Shown in pieces: positions 45,854 to 58,922 of a stretch of 64,000 nt of DNA. The position numbers and the translations under genes are program-made. This stretch comes from Apostichopus japonicus (Eukaryota > Echinodermata > Holothuroidea > Aspidochirotida > Stichopodidae). The notes beneath the pieces were generated by a model, which made no database searches, was not told the DNA's origin, and was given only the letters and a program-made list of their open reading frames with translations. The first letter of the stretch is position 1; each line of letters begins with the position of its first letter. The stretch spans positions 17,164,376-17,228,375 of the forward strand of contig NC_092567.1 in the NCBI RefSeq assembly GCF_037975245.1, read 5' to 3'.

Positions 45854-46669
45854 TGTATAGTTAACGTGTAAAAACATCTTTATCTTCTAAATTCTGGTAT
45901 TATTGTAAGTTCTTTATCTCTAAATTCGACGATTGTTCTCGATATCCCAACAACTTATCCCATAATAAAAGAAGGAGAATGAAGGAATCGATTATTCACA
46001 ACTCAGTAGTTAACTACATATTTCCATTAAAGTCCTTGTTAGATCAATTTGCACTACGTTAGTATCTATAGTACATTTTCTAGTTGGAGGTATTTCTCTT
46101 CTGTAATTTGCAGCCTCTATTGTATATTGCAGAAAATGAGTGAACTATGTTCCAAATGCTTATTGTTTCGAATAATATCAGTCATATGATACCCCTTTCC
46201 TTCATAAGTTTATTGTTGTCGGTTGCATTTACAAATATAAAAAATTACTCAGATTTTGTTACGATGTGATCGATCAATTGTGATATATGCACCAGCAGTG
46301 AACTTACATACAAATGTGCTTAAATTCATAATGTTACAACATCGCTGAAACTTCAAGCAAAACACGATAGAAAATCACTCTTATAAATAGACAAATGTAT
46401 AAGCAGGCTGCTGTTGATGAGGCTGGAAATAGATAAGAAAAGAGAGAGCTTCGATAAAATAAATGATTTGTGTTTTTTACTATCAATATCCAGGTGTTTT
46501 TTTAATCGATACGAAAAGATGCTATTTAAAACGAAATACTTCTGTTTGCTTAATAGACTGCTGTAGTTGTGTAACGATTGGAAGGGATGAGGCAATACTT
46601 TGTTTGTGAGCTCAAACAAATTCACTATTCCTCCCCTTGATGTCAATGTTATACATAATAACATGTCGG
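45854..46669. repeat. 816-bp near-identical tract (copy B side)
   Basis: Partner of 27482-28297; same length and three differences by my reading. Immediately right of it (from 46670) copy B gains CCTGGCAGCCA relative to A, and similarity drops back to the background of the duplication. Confidence 0.88.
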
Positions 46670-48265
46670 GTTAAGTTGAAATTGCCCTGGCAGCCATTGT
46701 ACTGTACTCTGTTAACAAATGTTCATGTTCATTATAGTTCTGACTTTTAATTTCGTATGATGGTTGGAACATCGTAATCATTTAATGGCAACTACCAGGA
46801 AATGATTGCATCAATAATATCAAATAAGATCAGAAGAAAGGTAACATATGAGCGGCTGAGTGAATCGATGTACTTTCACAATAACCAGCAGAATTTATGC
46901 TATTTTGCCACTCCCTGGCAGACACTATAATTGTCACATAGTCCTTCTTTTAGAAGACATACTGACACTAGCATCTGCATTTGCCTTCCGTATGCAATTT
47001 AATTTAGTTTGCAAAGTCAATGGACACACTTGATTGAAAGCTCTGATTTAACTTTTTTCTATTTGGTTATATCTACAGCAGTCATCATTCGATCTCATCA
47101 GAGTCGGCATTCATCATCAAAATCATTATAATACCACCATTATTATCGAGCTATTGGTATTTGTAAATGCGAATACTGAACGTTGATTCTCTTCTATATA
47201 CTTTCGTCGTTGATAATCAGTCTCATATACATTCAATATATTGCCGTTACCGAACAGATAGTTTGTAGCGACTCATTTTATCCCATTCGCGTTCCAAAGC
47301 ACTAAGATGTTTTCTTCTTATAACGGACTGCTCATTTGCATAAAAAAGTTTTCGCATTCCAGGAGGCTGCACGCTTCGGGAACGTTGTGTTGTAGTATGT
47401 GTGGAGGTGGCGTTATCATTGCAGCTGTAGGTAAAGTGCATGCTGCACGTGTGTTTTTTTTTTCATGTACATGTGTATGAATCACTTCTTGGAATAACAC
47501 TGTATGTACACTTCAGTAACAGATATTAAGTATTCTTTGTACAGTAAATCCTATCCTAATGGAATCCTTAAGATATTCTACTCTATGTTAAAGATAATGA
47601 TAAGTGTAATCTGTATAAGCCTATACTAAGTAGACCTTATGGGCTTACTTCCAGGGATGTGTAGTCACACATTCCTGGTCTGCTGTCGGTTTGTGAAGCT
47701 TCAAGAGGAGAAAATAGATCAGTAGAGCACACACATCCATGGAGTTTTGTCATCTCCGTCTTGAAGTCTCTATACATATGTATGCTTTGCCGAAATAAAC
47801 CCTCAATTCAATTCTCAGAGGACTTTCTACGCGATACTCTTTTGCTGGAGTTAACGCTTACGTTCATATTATATCACCTGTTTATTCAGAGGAACACTAT
47901 TTTCTTGTCATGTATGCATCGCCACCGTTTTCCTTGGGAAAGTTTTGATTACCAAGGTTTGAACCTTGCAGTTGAGTTAGGTGCGCTGCCAGTTGACTTA
48001 TTGATACTTGCACGTGAGGTAGCCAGTTTAGTATAAAGTACGTTTTATTATTTAGTTGAATAATTATATCGTTCTATCGTGGTCGCAAAGATTTAGCTCG
48101 TGTATTATTGTAAGGACCATCTTCTACTGGATTATACGGCGGACAGTTGAAACGTTTTGCAGGTGAACTTTGCGTTGACCGTTAGGGCTGGCTGTACTCT
48201 CACAGCTAGGCCTACACAGGGTCGCGCCTCAACCCTCACCGTCCGTAGTATACCGTACCGTGGAG

Positions 48266-48274
48266 TATATATAG
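48266..48274 (+). promoter_or_regulatory. Candidate TATA box (copy B)
   Basis: TATATATAG with a downstream donor AGG|GTAAGT (GT at 48324), matching 29907-29965 in copy A. About 90 bp either side is well conserved. Product unknown. Confidence 0.35.
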
Positions 48275-49631
48275 CAGCAAGATCGATGCGACCTCCTGTC
48301 CGGAGCAAGCGAAGAATACTAGGGTAAGTTAACCTAAACATTACCCTTAATGTTGGTGGGTTTAGTTGAGGTACAGCGCGCAAAGGGAAAAGGTGTAGGC
48401 CTACTGTTGTTTGACGGCGGAATACACTGAAACGAAAGTGGATAGCGTACGATCTTACACCCGGTTATCATATAGGCCAGTTATGAGGTGTTGGGGTAGT
48501 ATTGGCATCAGGATTGGAACAAACAGGATCCAAGAAATATATGCATGAATTAATTGCACAAAACTTGATATTTTTAGACACAACGCTGAACCTGTAACCT
48601 AACTTAATGTTCACAGGGTATTATTGTGAAAAGCAGTTTAATCAAAATCCGTGCCATATGGTCATGCTTAGAGCAAACTCTCGTCTCCGTGAGCTCAAAT
48701 GTTTTATCCAAAAATGGCTGCGAACACTGCCAGTTTCTGCAAAACTGGTGTTTCACAAAGTAAACAAGTTACACAATTCAAACTGTGGGCATAGGACCTT
48801 GGATGTTTAGATTTCTTACTTTTTATTTGCCTATGTGTATGCTGGTGATCCTTTTTGTTGTAGATCATATAAAATTAAGGGACTGACCACGAAGAAGCAA
48901 AGTTGTGGTATAATTGGCGAATAGGAATTTACATTGTCTTAATAATTGAATATCTACATCTTGTCATTGCTTTGTGTCTACTTTGCTGTCATGATTGTAA
49001 TGATTGAGCCTCGTGTTTATCATATTGTTTTTTTCAATACTATTTTGTAGAGCAGATGTATTGTGTATATTATTTTTTTTTTGGGGGGGGCATTTTTGGG
49101 GGGGGGCATTGGTATGTTAGTTAAACAACGCAGATACAGTTACAGATAGCTACATATCAGTGGTGTAATGTTGACCAGCTCCACGCTGCACAGGAAGAAA
49201 TAACAATCCTAAATAAAGACTTAACTGACATGTGAGAAGTTTTGCACCAACTGAAAAGACTTCAAAAATAATAACGCGCGCAGGACGGGCTTTATTGGCG
49301 ACGCATTTTTGAGGTGCAGTAAGTCTCCTAATCCTTGTCATGTTTTACACGGTTATTTTGCTTACAGATTAAAAGCTGCGACTTATTCATCCAATTTATA
49401 ACGGGAAGGTGTTACCAGATAAGGTTGAAAGTGAAAGAGGGAGTCATTTAGTTTACTGAGCTCTCTTGGTAAAATTTTTACTTAGATTCTACACAACCGA
49501 ATTAAATATTATCTAGAATAGAATGTTCATGACTGTTAGAGGACAAACATGTGGGGTTTAGTAAAGATCACTTGAGTTGACAAAAGAACATTCTGCTCCT
49601 TCTATTAATGACTACAGTACTATACACAAGT

Positions 49632-49871
49632 CAATGAAAACGTATATATTGTATTTTTATTGACTACAAATAAAAAGCTTTCAATGTATTTGACATAACT
49701 TTACTCTGGAAATTGGTTATCAGTTGCATTAAAGGTAATGTAATCAATGTTACATCGTTTAAACATTCTCTAAGTCAAGCCAAGCTATTAACATGGAAAC
49801 GTAAATATTGTATTTTTATTGACTACAAATAATGCTTTCAATGTATTTGACATGACTTTACTCTGGAAATT
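49632..49871. repeat. Direct repeat of ~80 bp, 160-bp period
   Basis: TATTGTATTTTTATTGACTA and following sequence to ACTTTACTCTGGAAATT occur at about 49650-49712 and 49807-49870. The second copy runs directly into the LINE at 49872, so the duplication may be linked to that insertion. Confidence 0.75.
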
Positions 49872-51640
49872 CATATGCCCATCTTACATATATTTTTTAA
49901 TTTATCAATATATACAGGTGTTGTTCCAACTCGTACTAAAGAAGCTAAAGTTACTCCAATTTTCAAAAGTGGTGATAAGCTATCTATTAACAATTACAGG
50001 CCCATCTTAGTTCTTTCATCTTTATCTAAACTCTTAGAACGTATAATATATAACCGTACTGTACATTTTTTAGACAAGAACAACATTATTACTGATAGAC
50101 AATTTGGATTTCGTAAGGGGCGTTCTACAGATATGGCAGCTGTATCAAAATATGTATCACAGATTTATCACAATATATTATTAACGGCTTTAACAATAAG
50201 GAATATTCTTTGGGTGTAGTTTTAGATTTATCTAAGGCCTTTGATACTGTCGGTCATGGAATTCTCTTCAACAAATTGTATCATTATGGTATAAGAGGGG
50301 TTGCATTTCACTGGTTTGTTAATTATCTATCTGGCAGACGCCAATGTGTACATATTGATAATCATCATTCTAATGTCAGTAAAATTACATGTGGAGTACC
50401 ACAAGGGTCAATCTTAGGTCCACTGCTTTTCTCCTTGTATATAAATGATATTATAAATTGTTCAAACACCTTGTATGTTACACTTTTCGCAGATGACCCC
50501 AGTATACTATATAAACAGAAAGATATAAATCATGCTGCATCTACTACAAATTTTGAATTTGCTAAAGTCTCTACTTGGTGTCAAGTAAATAAATTATCTT
50601 TGAATATAAACAAAACCCACTTTATGATTTTTCACCCAAACCACAAAAAAATCAAGAACATAGATATATTTATTGGCAACTCACACTTAAAGCGTGTTGA
50701 GCGTGTTGAGGTTATAAAATTTCTAGGTTTATTTATTGATCCTGCTCTAAAGTGGTCTTCCCACATCTCCAAGATTAAAACTACCATCTCAAAAACTGTT
50801 GGAGTCCTTTATAAAATCAAAGACTTTGTTCCAATGTATATTCTCAAGAACTTGTATAATACTCTCATACTACCTCATCTTAATTATTGTAATATTGTTT
50901 GGGGTAATGCATATTCTACCTTCCTAAAGCAATTGCTTTTATTACAAAAGAAGGCTGTCCGTGTTATTACACAGTCTGATTTCTTAGCACATACCCCACC
51001 ACTATTCAGCTCACTGAACTTACTAGATATTTTTGATTTACATAGATACCATTGTGCAGTTTTTATTTTTAAGTCTATTAATAATAAATTACCAGTCAAT
51101 TTTAATGATTACTTTAATTTCAATTATAATATACATTACTACTACACCAGATCCTCTGGACATTTATTTTCATTGCCCATAAATACCGATGTCTTTAAAC
51201 GTTCCATCGTCTGTTATTGTGTTAATTTCTGGAATAGCCTAAGTCATACATTAAGAAATATTATAAGTACCTTAATTCATGTTCATTCAAGTTGAAAAAT
51301 CATCTTTTATCCAAGTATCAACCTCTATAGATCTACATTTGTCTCTGACTTTAAGTATTTCCCACATTATCAAAATGCCTTTTTTGTTTAATTTTGGGGT
51401 GGGGGGGCATAGGTCTTCTTTGTAAGGAGCTCATATACTTTATACTTGTTATTTTTATTTTTGGTGGGCTTCTTGTACAAGCTACGGCTTCCAAGCCCTT
51501 CCACCATTTTCTCTCCGTAATTTCCATTATTTTTCTTTTATATGATTTATTACTTATTATTTTCTTTGCATGGTATTGTCTTCACAGTCCTATTATTATA
51601 TAAACATTGTGAGGAAATGGAAAAATAAATGAAATGAAAT
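49872..51640 (+). mobile_element. 5'-truncated non-LTR retrotransposon (LINE), frameshifted
   Basis: Reverse transcriptase domain in two frames: 49875-50219 (AKVTPIFKSGDK, NNYRPI, DRQFGFRKGRST) and 50210-51295 (VVLDLSKAFDTVGHG, CGVPQGSILGPLLF, LFADD, NKLSLNINKTHFM). The catalytic Asp pair in FADD is present, though the next residue is Pro where Thr is usual. The frame changes by one base between about 50160 and 50210, so it is inactive. The endonuclease and ORF1 are missing. It ends with a (GAAAT)n tail (51622-51640), as in CR1/L2/Jockey-group elements; clade not fixed. Confidence 0.92.
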
Positions 51641-52486
51641 GAACATGGGTGGATGATCCGCATTTTATTAATGTTGGTGCCAATTCTATTTTGTTATTGA
51701 CTGAAACGACTTTGTCAGTTTTATAAAGTAATAGTATTATGGTTAGGCATGGTTAGGCAGCTTATCAGGCGCAATCCGTGAACATCTTAGCAATGGTGAC
51801 GTCGAAGTCTATTCTTGGACTTTTCACTCTGTTTGTACGCTGAAGATACATTTGACTTAGCTGAGAAAGAGCCAGACTTGAAATGGACTCTTAACGATGT
51901 TCAAGTCTACTGTGACACTTGTATGTATATTTACCTCTTTTGGTGATAAAAACTATCGATTCTATATATTATGATAAATACCTCGGTGATGCTTTTAATT
52001 CTCATAACAATAAGCTAGCTCTCTTCAGTCTGCTTACTCAGTCTTATCACTTAAAACGAGGCTATTTGATCAACTGCTGCTCCAACTATTTTATCAAGTG
52101 TAGTCTTCCAGTGTTACTGTACGTTAGAGAGGTGAGTAAGTTTTCCACTTTGCAAACATGTTTCTTAAGTAAGGAACAACAATTGTGTGACTTATGTCGA
52201 GCTTGGAAGGTACAAGATTGCCAGGCTTATTTAGAGCTGAGTTATTGAATACTAAGATCAAATTTATAAATAGTAATTATAACATAAACCTTGCAGGAAT
52301 GATGTATACACTTGTAAGATAAAGCTAACCAACAAATCAACATTGATAAGCGGGATTGAAAGAAACCCTGATAAAACAGGCATGCCCATAAGTTGGAAAA
52401 CCCCATCTATCCAAATCAAATTCATAACAAATGCAGTGGCCATATACTGTTAGTACAAACTGGCTGACAAAGGACGTTTGTTTCAG

Positions 52487-52589
52487 ATTAAATCATACAT
52501 GCTCAAGTCAAACTCTCAGTGTAAACCTTATAGGATATGTAAGAAGGTATTACAGTTAAAACAAAAACCAATCGCTTCCATAAAGCCAG
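52487..52589 (+). other. Weak candidate exon
   Basis: Flanked by TTTCAG and CCAG|GTAAAA; open frame includes CKPYRICKKVLQLKQKP. The matching stretch in copy A has a 5-base insertion that breaks this frame, so it is more likely non-coding or decayed. Confidence 0.15.
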
Positions 52590-54029
52590 GTAAAATCTTT
52601 CTTGTTTCCGCCTGAGTAAACGCAGATCTCCCAAAGTGAACGGCCGACATGGAAACATGTATTTTCAAGGCAAGAATTTGCAAGTTATGTAATGATGTAA
52701 AACTAATTGGACCACGAATCAGGCTGTTTGCTTGAATGTTTCGACAGTGAAAGGATAAACATTTATAAACTTATGAAAATGGGCATCAATACTCTCGCCA
52801 CTTTTAGTGCTAAATATTATGTCAGTTTAAGGGGTTTTTTCTGGTGTTGGCTTTCATACGTTGTACCGAGAGGTTATTGCCGTTTGTTGTCGTGGCGTAT
52901 AATAACGTTCTCTTCTCCTCTTTTCTGCTTTTGGCATAAACACTTTTCTGGACAGTAACCAATTCGATATGTTATTCGATGTTTGTATGTAGGCTATATT
53001 TCATTGTATTCAATTCTCTTTCATCTCTTAGAAAGATATAAAGAGAATAAATCAGCAGAAAATGAATTGTAAAACCAAATCGAAGGACACGTGTTTCTTT
53101 GCAATTAGGTTAATTGCTATGAACAGCGCTTCGGAATGAAGTTATAAAAAGGAAATAGTTTTACCGACTTCACTCGATAATCAAATGGTGTTTGCTGAAT
53201 TTGTTAAAATACGAATAAATTTAATGATATAGCAAACCCCAATACTAAGAAGACTGCTCGTTTAAAAAAAACATGAAATAAGGACCATGTACAGTCTCAA
53301 TGCAGTTGAAATTGTACAATCAAGCTAAATCAAAGAGTATGGCAATCTCTGAAGATTTACTTTCAATGTATTTGAACTTAAGATAAGATGGTTATATAAA
53401 GTTGAGATTAATCATATAATCTACATAAGGCAATGCGAGACCGATACTTCTGGTTAAAATACAACCTACCAAACACTAACTTACTTTCCGCAACGAAATG
53501 TCATTTCTAGGAGTATCCTAGCAAACGCATAACGTTTTCATAACATTTTGAGAAGGGCGTAGAAATGTTTTAAAAAATGTTATTGTAAAAGTTATTTATA
53601 ATATTTTGTAGATATCATATTAAACATAAAAACGTTTAAAAAAATATCGTAACATTTTTTTATAAAATATTTTCCACAAATGTAAAAATGTTTTGAGAAC
53701 GTTTAGAGGAAGGCATCGAAAAAGCGTAAAATGGAAAATATGTAGCAAAACTCCGTTCATATCAATTCAACACAGCTACCTGCAGGGGAAAACCTTTCAT
53801 TTGATCAAAATATCGCTGATTTTTGTCAGTATGTTATAGCACTATTGTAGCATCATCAAAATGTTTTCATGATGACTTAAAACCATATTAATAACATAAC
53901 ACTTATTCCCATTATACTTTTTATCGTTTCACTTACATAACCTCCCAAAGATGGCATGAAAAAGAAAAATCTGGTTCTGTCTAGACGATAATTGAGTATA
54001 AACATAATGCAAAAATGTTTGGCGTTTGT

Positions 54030-54400
54030 TGACTGCAAATGACCTTTGACCTGCACCAAAATCTATATGCTTCTTGTACTCAATGTGGTTCATATACATA
54101 TTAAATATGAGATCTGCCCAAGATCACCTTCTTGACATATCATGTATACAAGTTTTTCACAATTTGACTCCTTGTGACCCCAAATGACCATTGAAATCCA
54201 CAAAAAAAACCACTACGCTTCTTGTTACTCAGTGTTACGCACCTTCATAACAAGTATGAGATATGCCCAAGCTTCTAATATCGAGATATCATATTAAAAA
54301 GGTCTTCAAAATTTGACCTCTGATGACCCGGAATGAACGTTGAACTACACCGGGCTTCTTGTACTCAGTGTGGTACTTCTACACACCAAGATATGATATT
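54030..54400. repeat. ~115-bp degenerate tandem repeat (copy B)
   Basis: Homologous to 33195-33560, with units containing GACCTTTGACCTGCACCAAA-type and GCTTCTTGTACTCA sequence. Confidence 0.8.
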
Positions 54401-54919
54401 GGTCCGACCTTCCCTTCTTAAGAGATATCGTGTTTACGACTGGGCGTCACAAACGCACACACACATATACGCCATCATGAATGCATAGGTTACGTATATC
54501 ATCAAAACCAAACATAGTTTCTGGAAGCAGATTTTTTGTAAATAAGTGGTGCCAAGTGCCACTAGGACTTGAAACTTTTTGCTTTCTCTTTGCTTTTTCA
54601 TTGTATACTTTCAAGTTAGAATGTCAATAGTTTTGACACTGAAACCGATAAGTTCATGTTAAAACGTTCAATATTTTACAAATCAACATTATTCAAAACC
54701 GATCTTAAGTATGAAAAATACACATTGTAATAATTACAGCAAACACGAAAGCAGGATGACTATTGATCAAGTCTTCGGCCTTGGGTGAGAAGAAACATTT
54801 AATCAGTGGTATCTCCCAAATGGAATAAAGAGGGTTTTTAGCTGTGTTGGGGCGTTATTCATGACGGTTATCGCTGAAAGATATATAGACTAATAATGAT
54901 GGTAGGGTTCTTGTCTCAC

Positions 54920-56170
54920 TTATTCCCATGGGCGTGCAAATGAGCCACACTGTGTTAATGCCAGACTACGTGGTTGATTTGCGCTTTTGATCCATGCAAC
55001 CGCCCGACGACATTCTGCGAGACTATCAGTGACCAATTTAATCTTATTTTCACTGTGGTATGTCCCTAAAGGATAAATCTTGAGTTTAAGTAGTATTTCG
55101 TTCTGTAAATTGTTACATATCTTTCCCATTTCCTCATCCAAGTTGTCCAATGACTTACATACTTCAGGAAAATCCTCTACAACTGTCCAGTCGTCTTTAG
55201 ACTTAATGATTTCTGATGCTGATCTTTCAAGTTCGTCGTATCTCTTGATTATTTCGTAAGCTCTTACGCGTAGTTCATTTAAAATTACATGCTCCTGGTT
55301 CTGTTCTACACATTTCTTACAATCCTCATAATCTTCTTGTACAACCAAAAGCCTCTCAATGAGTTGATGTTTATTCTTGTGGCCTAATTGCATACTCTTG
55401 GTCAAATTTGTGGGCATCTTTGCGTGCGACTGATTACCTTTATGAACAATGGTACGAAGTTCAGCGATAACCGTTTCAAGTTCCTCTAGAGCTACGTCAA
55501 ATTTAACAATTTCATCTTGTATCTTTTGTCGTAAACAGTCATATTGGTAGGACAAGATTTTCTTGTTTGCATCATTTCCTTTGATTAATTTTTCTGCAGA
55601 TGGAATATTGTAAAATGATTTCCTTTTTCCGATCGCTACTTCCAGTTTCTTTCTTAGTATCATCCTTTCCTTTTCAGCAAGAATTCGAATGTCGTTTATA
55701 ACGCAGTCAGATGAAAAACGTTGGACATGAAGACTATTATCATTTACCGTGAGACTTATTTCCCCCAGTGTTGCTACCGTCCGACGAACTTCCTTGGGCA
55801 CATTGTTGTTTTGATGCCACAAATAGCAAGCTTGGCAGAGGTGTCCGTTCCATTCAAGACCATGGTTTACGCAACCAATGTAATCATGTTTAATAACGTC
55901 AGTAGTCACACTTCTCTTTCTATGCACGTACTCGACAATACTTTTAACTGCATAATCTGTTTTAAATCCTTCGGGTGGGATTGTGAATAAATCCCGACAT
56001 ACAGCGCATTCTAGTTCTCCTTGTCGTTGTTTAATATAGGATTCTAAACAGTCACTGCAATATCTATGAAGACATGGTAACACCTTGGGTTCTTTCAAAT
56101 GTTGAATGCAAATTGGACAAGACAGGAAATTTTCTCCGATTTCATCAAGGACTTTGGTTATTGGTTCCAT
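54920..56170 (-). CDS. TRIM-like RING E3 ligase B1, membrane tail lost
   Basis: 416 residues, single open frame, counterpart of A1. RING intact at C18, C21, C33, H35, C38, C41, C55, C58; B-box-like site GCVNH...CQACYLWH; long charged coiled-coil region (ELETVIAEL, ILNELRVRAYEIIKRYDELE). Similarity to A1 stops at about residue 387. The last ~29 residues (AWIKSANQPRSL, TQCGSFARPWE) come from an unrelated 85-bp replacement at 54920-55004 that displaced about 260 bp of A, including the hydrophobic tail and stop. The product would be soluble or differently located. The RING part resembles B2 more than A1 at several sites (GENFLSCPICIQHLKEP), suggesting local conversion. Confidence 0.78.
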   Translation of the reverse strand: MEPITKVLDEIGENFLSCPICIQHLKEPKVLPCLHRYCSDCLESYIKQRQGELECAVCRDLFTIPPEGFKTDYAVKSIVEYVHRKRSVTTDVIKHDYIGCVNHGLEWNGHLCQACYLWHQNNNVPKEVRRTVATLGEISLTVNDNSLHVQRFSSDCVINDIRILAEKERMILRKKLEVAIGKRKSFYNIPSAEKLIKGNDANKKILSYQYDCLRQKIQDEIVKFDVALEELETVIAELRTIVHKGNQSHAKMPTNLTKSMQLGHKNKHQLIERLLVVQEDYEDCKKCVEQNQEHVILNELRVRAYEIIKRYDELERSASEIIKSKDDWTVVEDFPEVCKSLDNLDEEMGKICNNLQNEILLKLKIYPLGTYHSENKIKLVTDSLAECRRAVAWIKSANQPRSLALTQCGSFARPWE

Positions 56171-58922
56171 CTTTGGAGAGGGTATGGGTACTGAAGATTA
56201 TATTCCTCTCTGTTAAAAAGAAAATAAAGTGTAGTAAATGGTATCAATCTTCTTGGAAATATCCTATTCTCATGTTTAATTCTCAATAAAGGTAACGTTG
56301 ATGACAAAGTGCCGAATATGATACTGAACACATAAAGAGACTGATGAATTACACATTCACCCTTTATACTCGAAGTGGATAATCTATTGTGTAAACAAAA
56401 ATAAATGCATCGTCAACCATACGTCAAATCAGGAATTCGGGAACTCAGTTTTCCCATGGCGAAGAAAACAACTAATTGGAGGAGAGGTTTGTTGCTACTG
56501 TTCCGTTTCGTCTCGAATCTCCGAAAGGAATATATGTGGAATATGGGGATGCAGCGCCAGGCAGAATCAGACAATAACGGAGCGAGAAATGAGTAGATTT
56601 AGGACAGAACCAGGATTTATTCACCTATAGATACAGACAGCTTTACAACTTCTCTGAGGCTGAAGACCAAAGACAACATAATGTAACAGGCCAAGTCTCT
56701 CTTACAACCATCTCTAACTAACTCCCATAACTGATCTTATTGAGATTTACCTACCCTTTTATAGACACTGATGATTGACTTTTCCCACTATAGTTTCCGG
56801 AAGATTTCCAAGTAGGCTATCTGTAAACAACAGCCTTAGAATGTCACATGTTTAATTTCCGTAACGAAGTCGTTTTCTAATATGGTCGTTTGTTGGCTGT
56901 TGGAAGAATCGCCAACACCTGTAGCGTACTTCGAGCCCTTCCTGGAAACGACAACCGGAAATGAACGTGATACCTCTGTTTTTTCCATTACACTACCCAA
57001 TGCGACAATGTTTAGCATCAAAGCCATATAACCAAGGTATTTTGCAGGAGTCAGTAAGAAAGTAAGAGTCTGGAATTATTCAAAAGCCAGTTGATGTATG
57101 TCTTACTGAGAATCATTTGAATTTAATGATAACTTTTATAATCAATCCACGGTTCTCCAAACAGACACAAGTGGTATGCATGTTCAGGCATGGGTTTACG
57201 AATATTCAACAACATGCGTACTGGGTGAATATATGAAAGGAACACCTACCCTGGTCATATTCACGTTGCAAATGACTATTGTACAAAATGTCTTATTTAA
57301 TGAATCGCTTTCAAATTTAACCAGCTTCATTGAAAAATCCGATTTGGTTACTCAGACGACAAACAATATTCTAATAGATTCTGCAAGCACACGCAATTTA
57401 TTTCATTTTTACTTCACCAAAACCACAATTTATTCGAAACAATATCCTATTGCTTTATTTTTCTTGTTGTACAAGACGTGAAACAATCTTTTATAAACAA
57501 GAGTAACAGTCAACGCTGTACTCTCTGTTTCAAAGGTGTTTTCAGGAATCGCGCTTTCCATCTATAGTTTATTTTAAGCTTCATTTTCTCTAGCTGCGTA
57601 AGTACATATGTATGATGTACAGTATTTCATTTTAAGTACAAAAGCATTGTGTATGCTTTTAGCAAGCAGGATTGCTTTTTAACGACGATTACATGTAAGT
57701 GAGACAAAACATTAGGTCAAGAAAATGCTACATCTTCTTACCTCTCTCGTTTAAGCAGTTCCTTGGAAACGATCGATGTGCCTTTTGTCCTTTTTATCAA
57801 AATATGAAACTTTCACTCAACTTAGGGAAGCACTTGTCTAAGATTCAATAAGACTAGAATTTAATAACAGTAAAAATGGAAAGCAACATAACATCGCATT
57901 TGTGTATGCATTTCATAGATTCATTCCATAACAAGCATTCACATTTGTTAAAAACCCATAGACCTATGGGGAGGTTGTCCAAGTTTATGTTTTGGAACAA
58001 AATACCAAATTAACGAAGCTAAAGTTATCACAACATGCTGTCGTATCATAGTTCGAAGTGACCACATTACCTATGTGTCACTAAGCTAACAATCCCACCG
58101 TATGCATAACTTTACCGCGAATTATTTATCCATAATGTTGCTCCATGTTGGTAAGAATCGAAACAGAAGTGAACTTTCTAAATATTAAGAATTTGCGTGT
58201 GGTAGAGCTTGCATACCTCCGCACAATTTTTTTCAAGCCTGATAATAAGGACAATTAATTAAGACCTGATCTCTGTAAAATGAACAAGACATCACATAGT
58301 CTCTTCTGACCCCATAGACGGAATTACAAAGTTCAGCCAGGTCAAACATTTTTTAACAAACATTTTAGTTTACAACAACGTACATTAAGCAATGGAATTA
58401 TATAACAGATAACAAACAATAGGTCATCGTGCGTTAATGCGACAATAATAAACAACCGCCTTGCTTGAATATGTGGGGAATATAAACTAAGATCTTGATC
58501 CCGAACTCAGCGTAACTCCCCGCGATCGCCCCGCGAAATCATTCTAGGCACGGTAGAAAGAGGCTGCTAAAGTTGTGGGGAGAGATGTAATCTCGTCACT
58601 CATAAATATCCAAACCAGTCATGTTTAGGATTTATCATTTGCCTTTAGCAGTAATCTGGGTCCCACATAAGCAGGTTCTGGCATTGAAAGTTGCATAATT
58701 GAACATATGATTACCTTAATATACAATAGAGCCAGAAATTTGAAATCACTCAATTCTTAGCTTTCTGTCAAATATTAAAGGTGTAATACTAATAGAAAAT
58801 TTAAAAAGGCCACTATCTTCCACATCAATGTTTAGGAACAAACCACCAACGTCTGGCCAAAGAAGTTTTTTAGGCTAAGATATGATATTTGATGGTCATT
58901 GATTATTCATATTTATGCAGCA
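56171..58922. other. Spacer between RING genes B1 and B2, with 1.4-kb extra block
   Basis: 56171-57270 and 58690-58922 match copy A. About 57270-58690 has no counterpart in A and is either an insertion in B or a deletion in A. It holds a relative of the 233-373 inverted-repeat element near 58570-58620 and no convincing coding frame. Confidence 0.6.

Noticed and set aside
48607-48810. 67-codon plus-strand frame (YCEKQFNQNPC)
   Set aside because: Lies in the B-specific segment next to a LINE; could be a retroelement remnant, but no recognisable motif, so not called.
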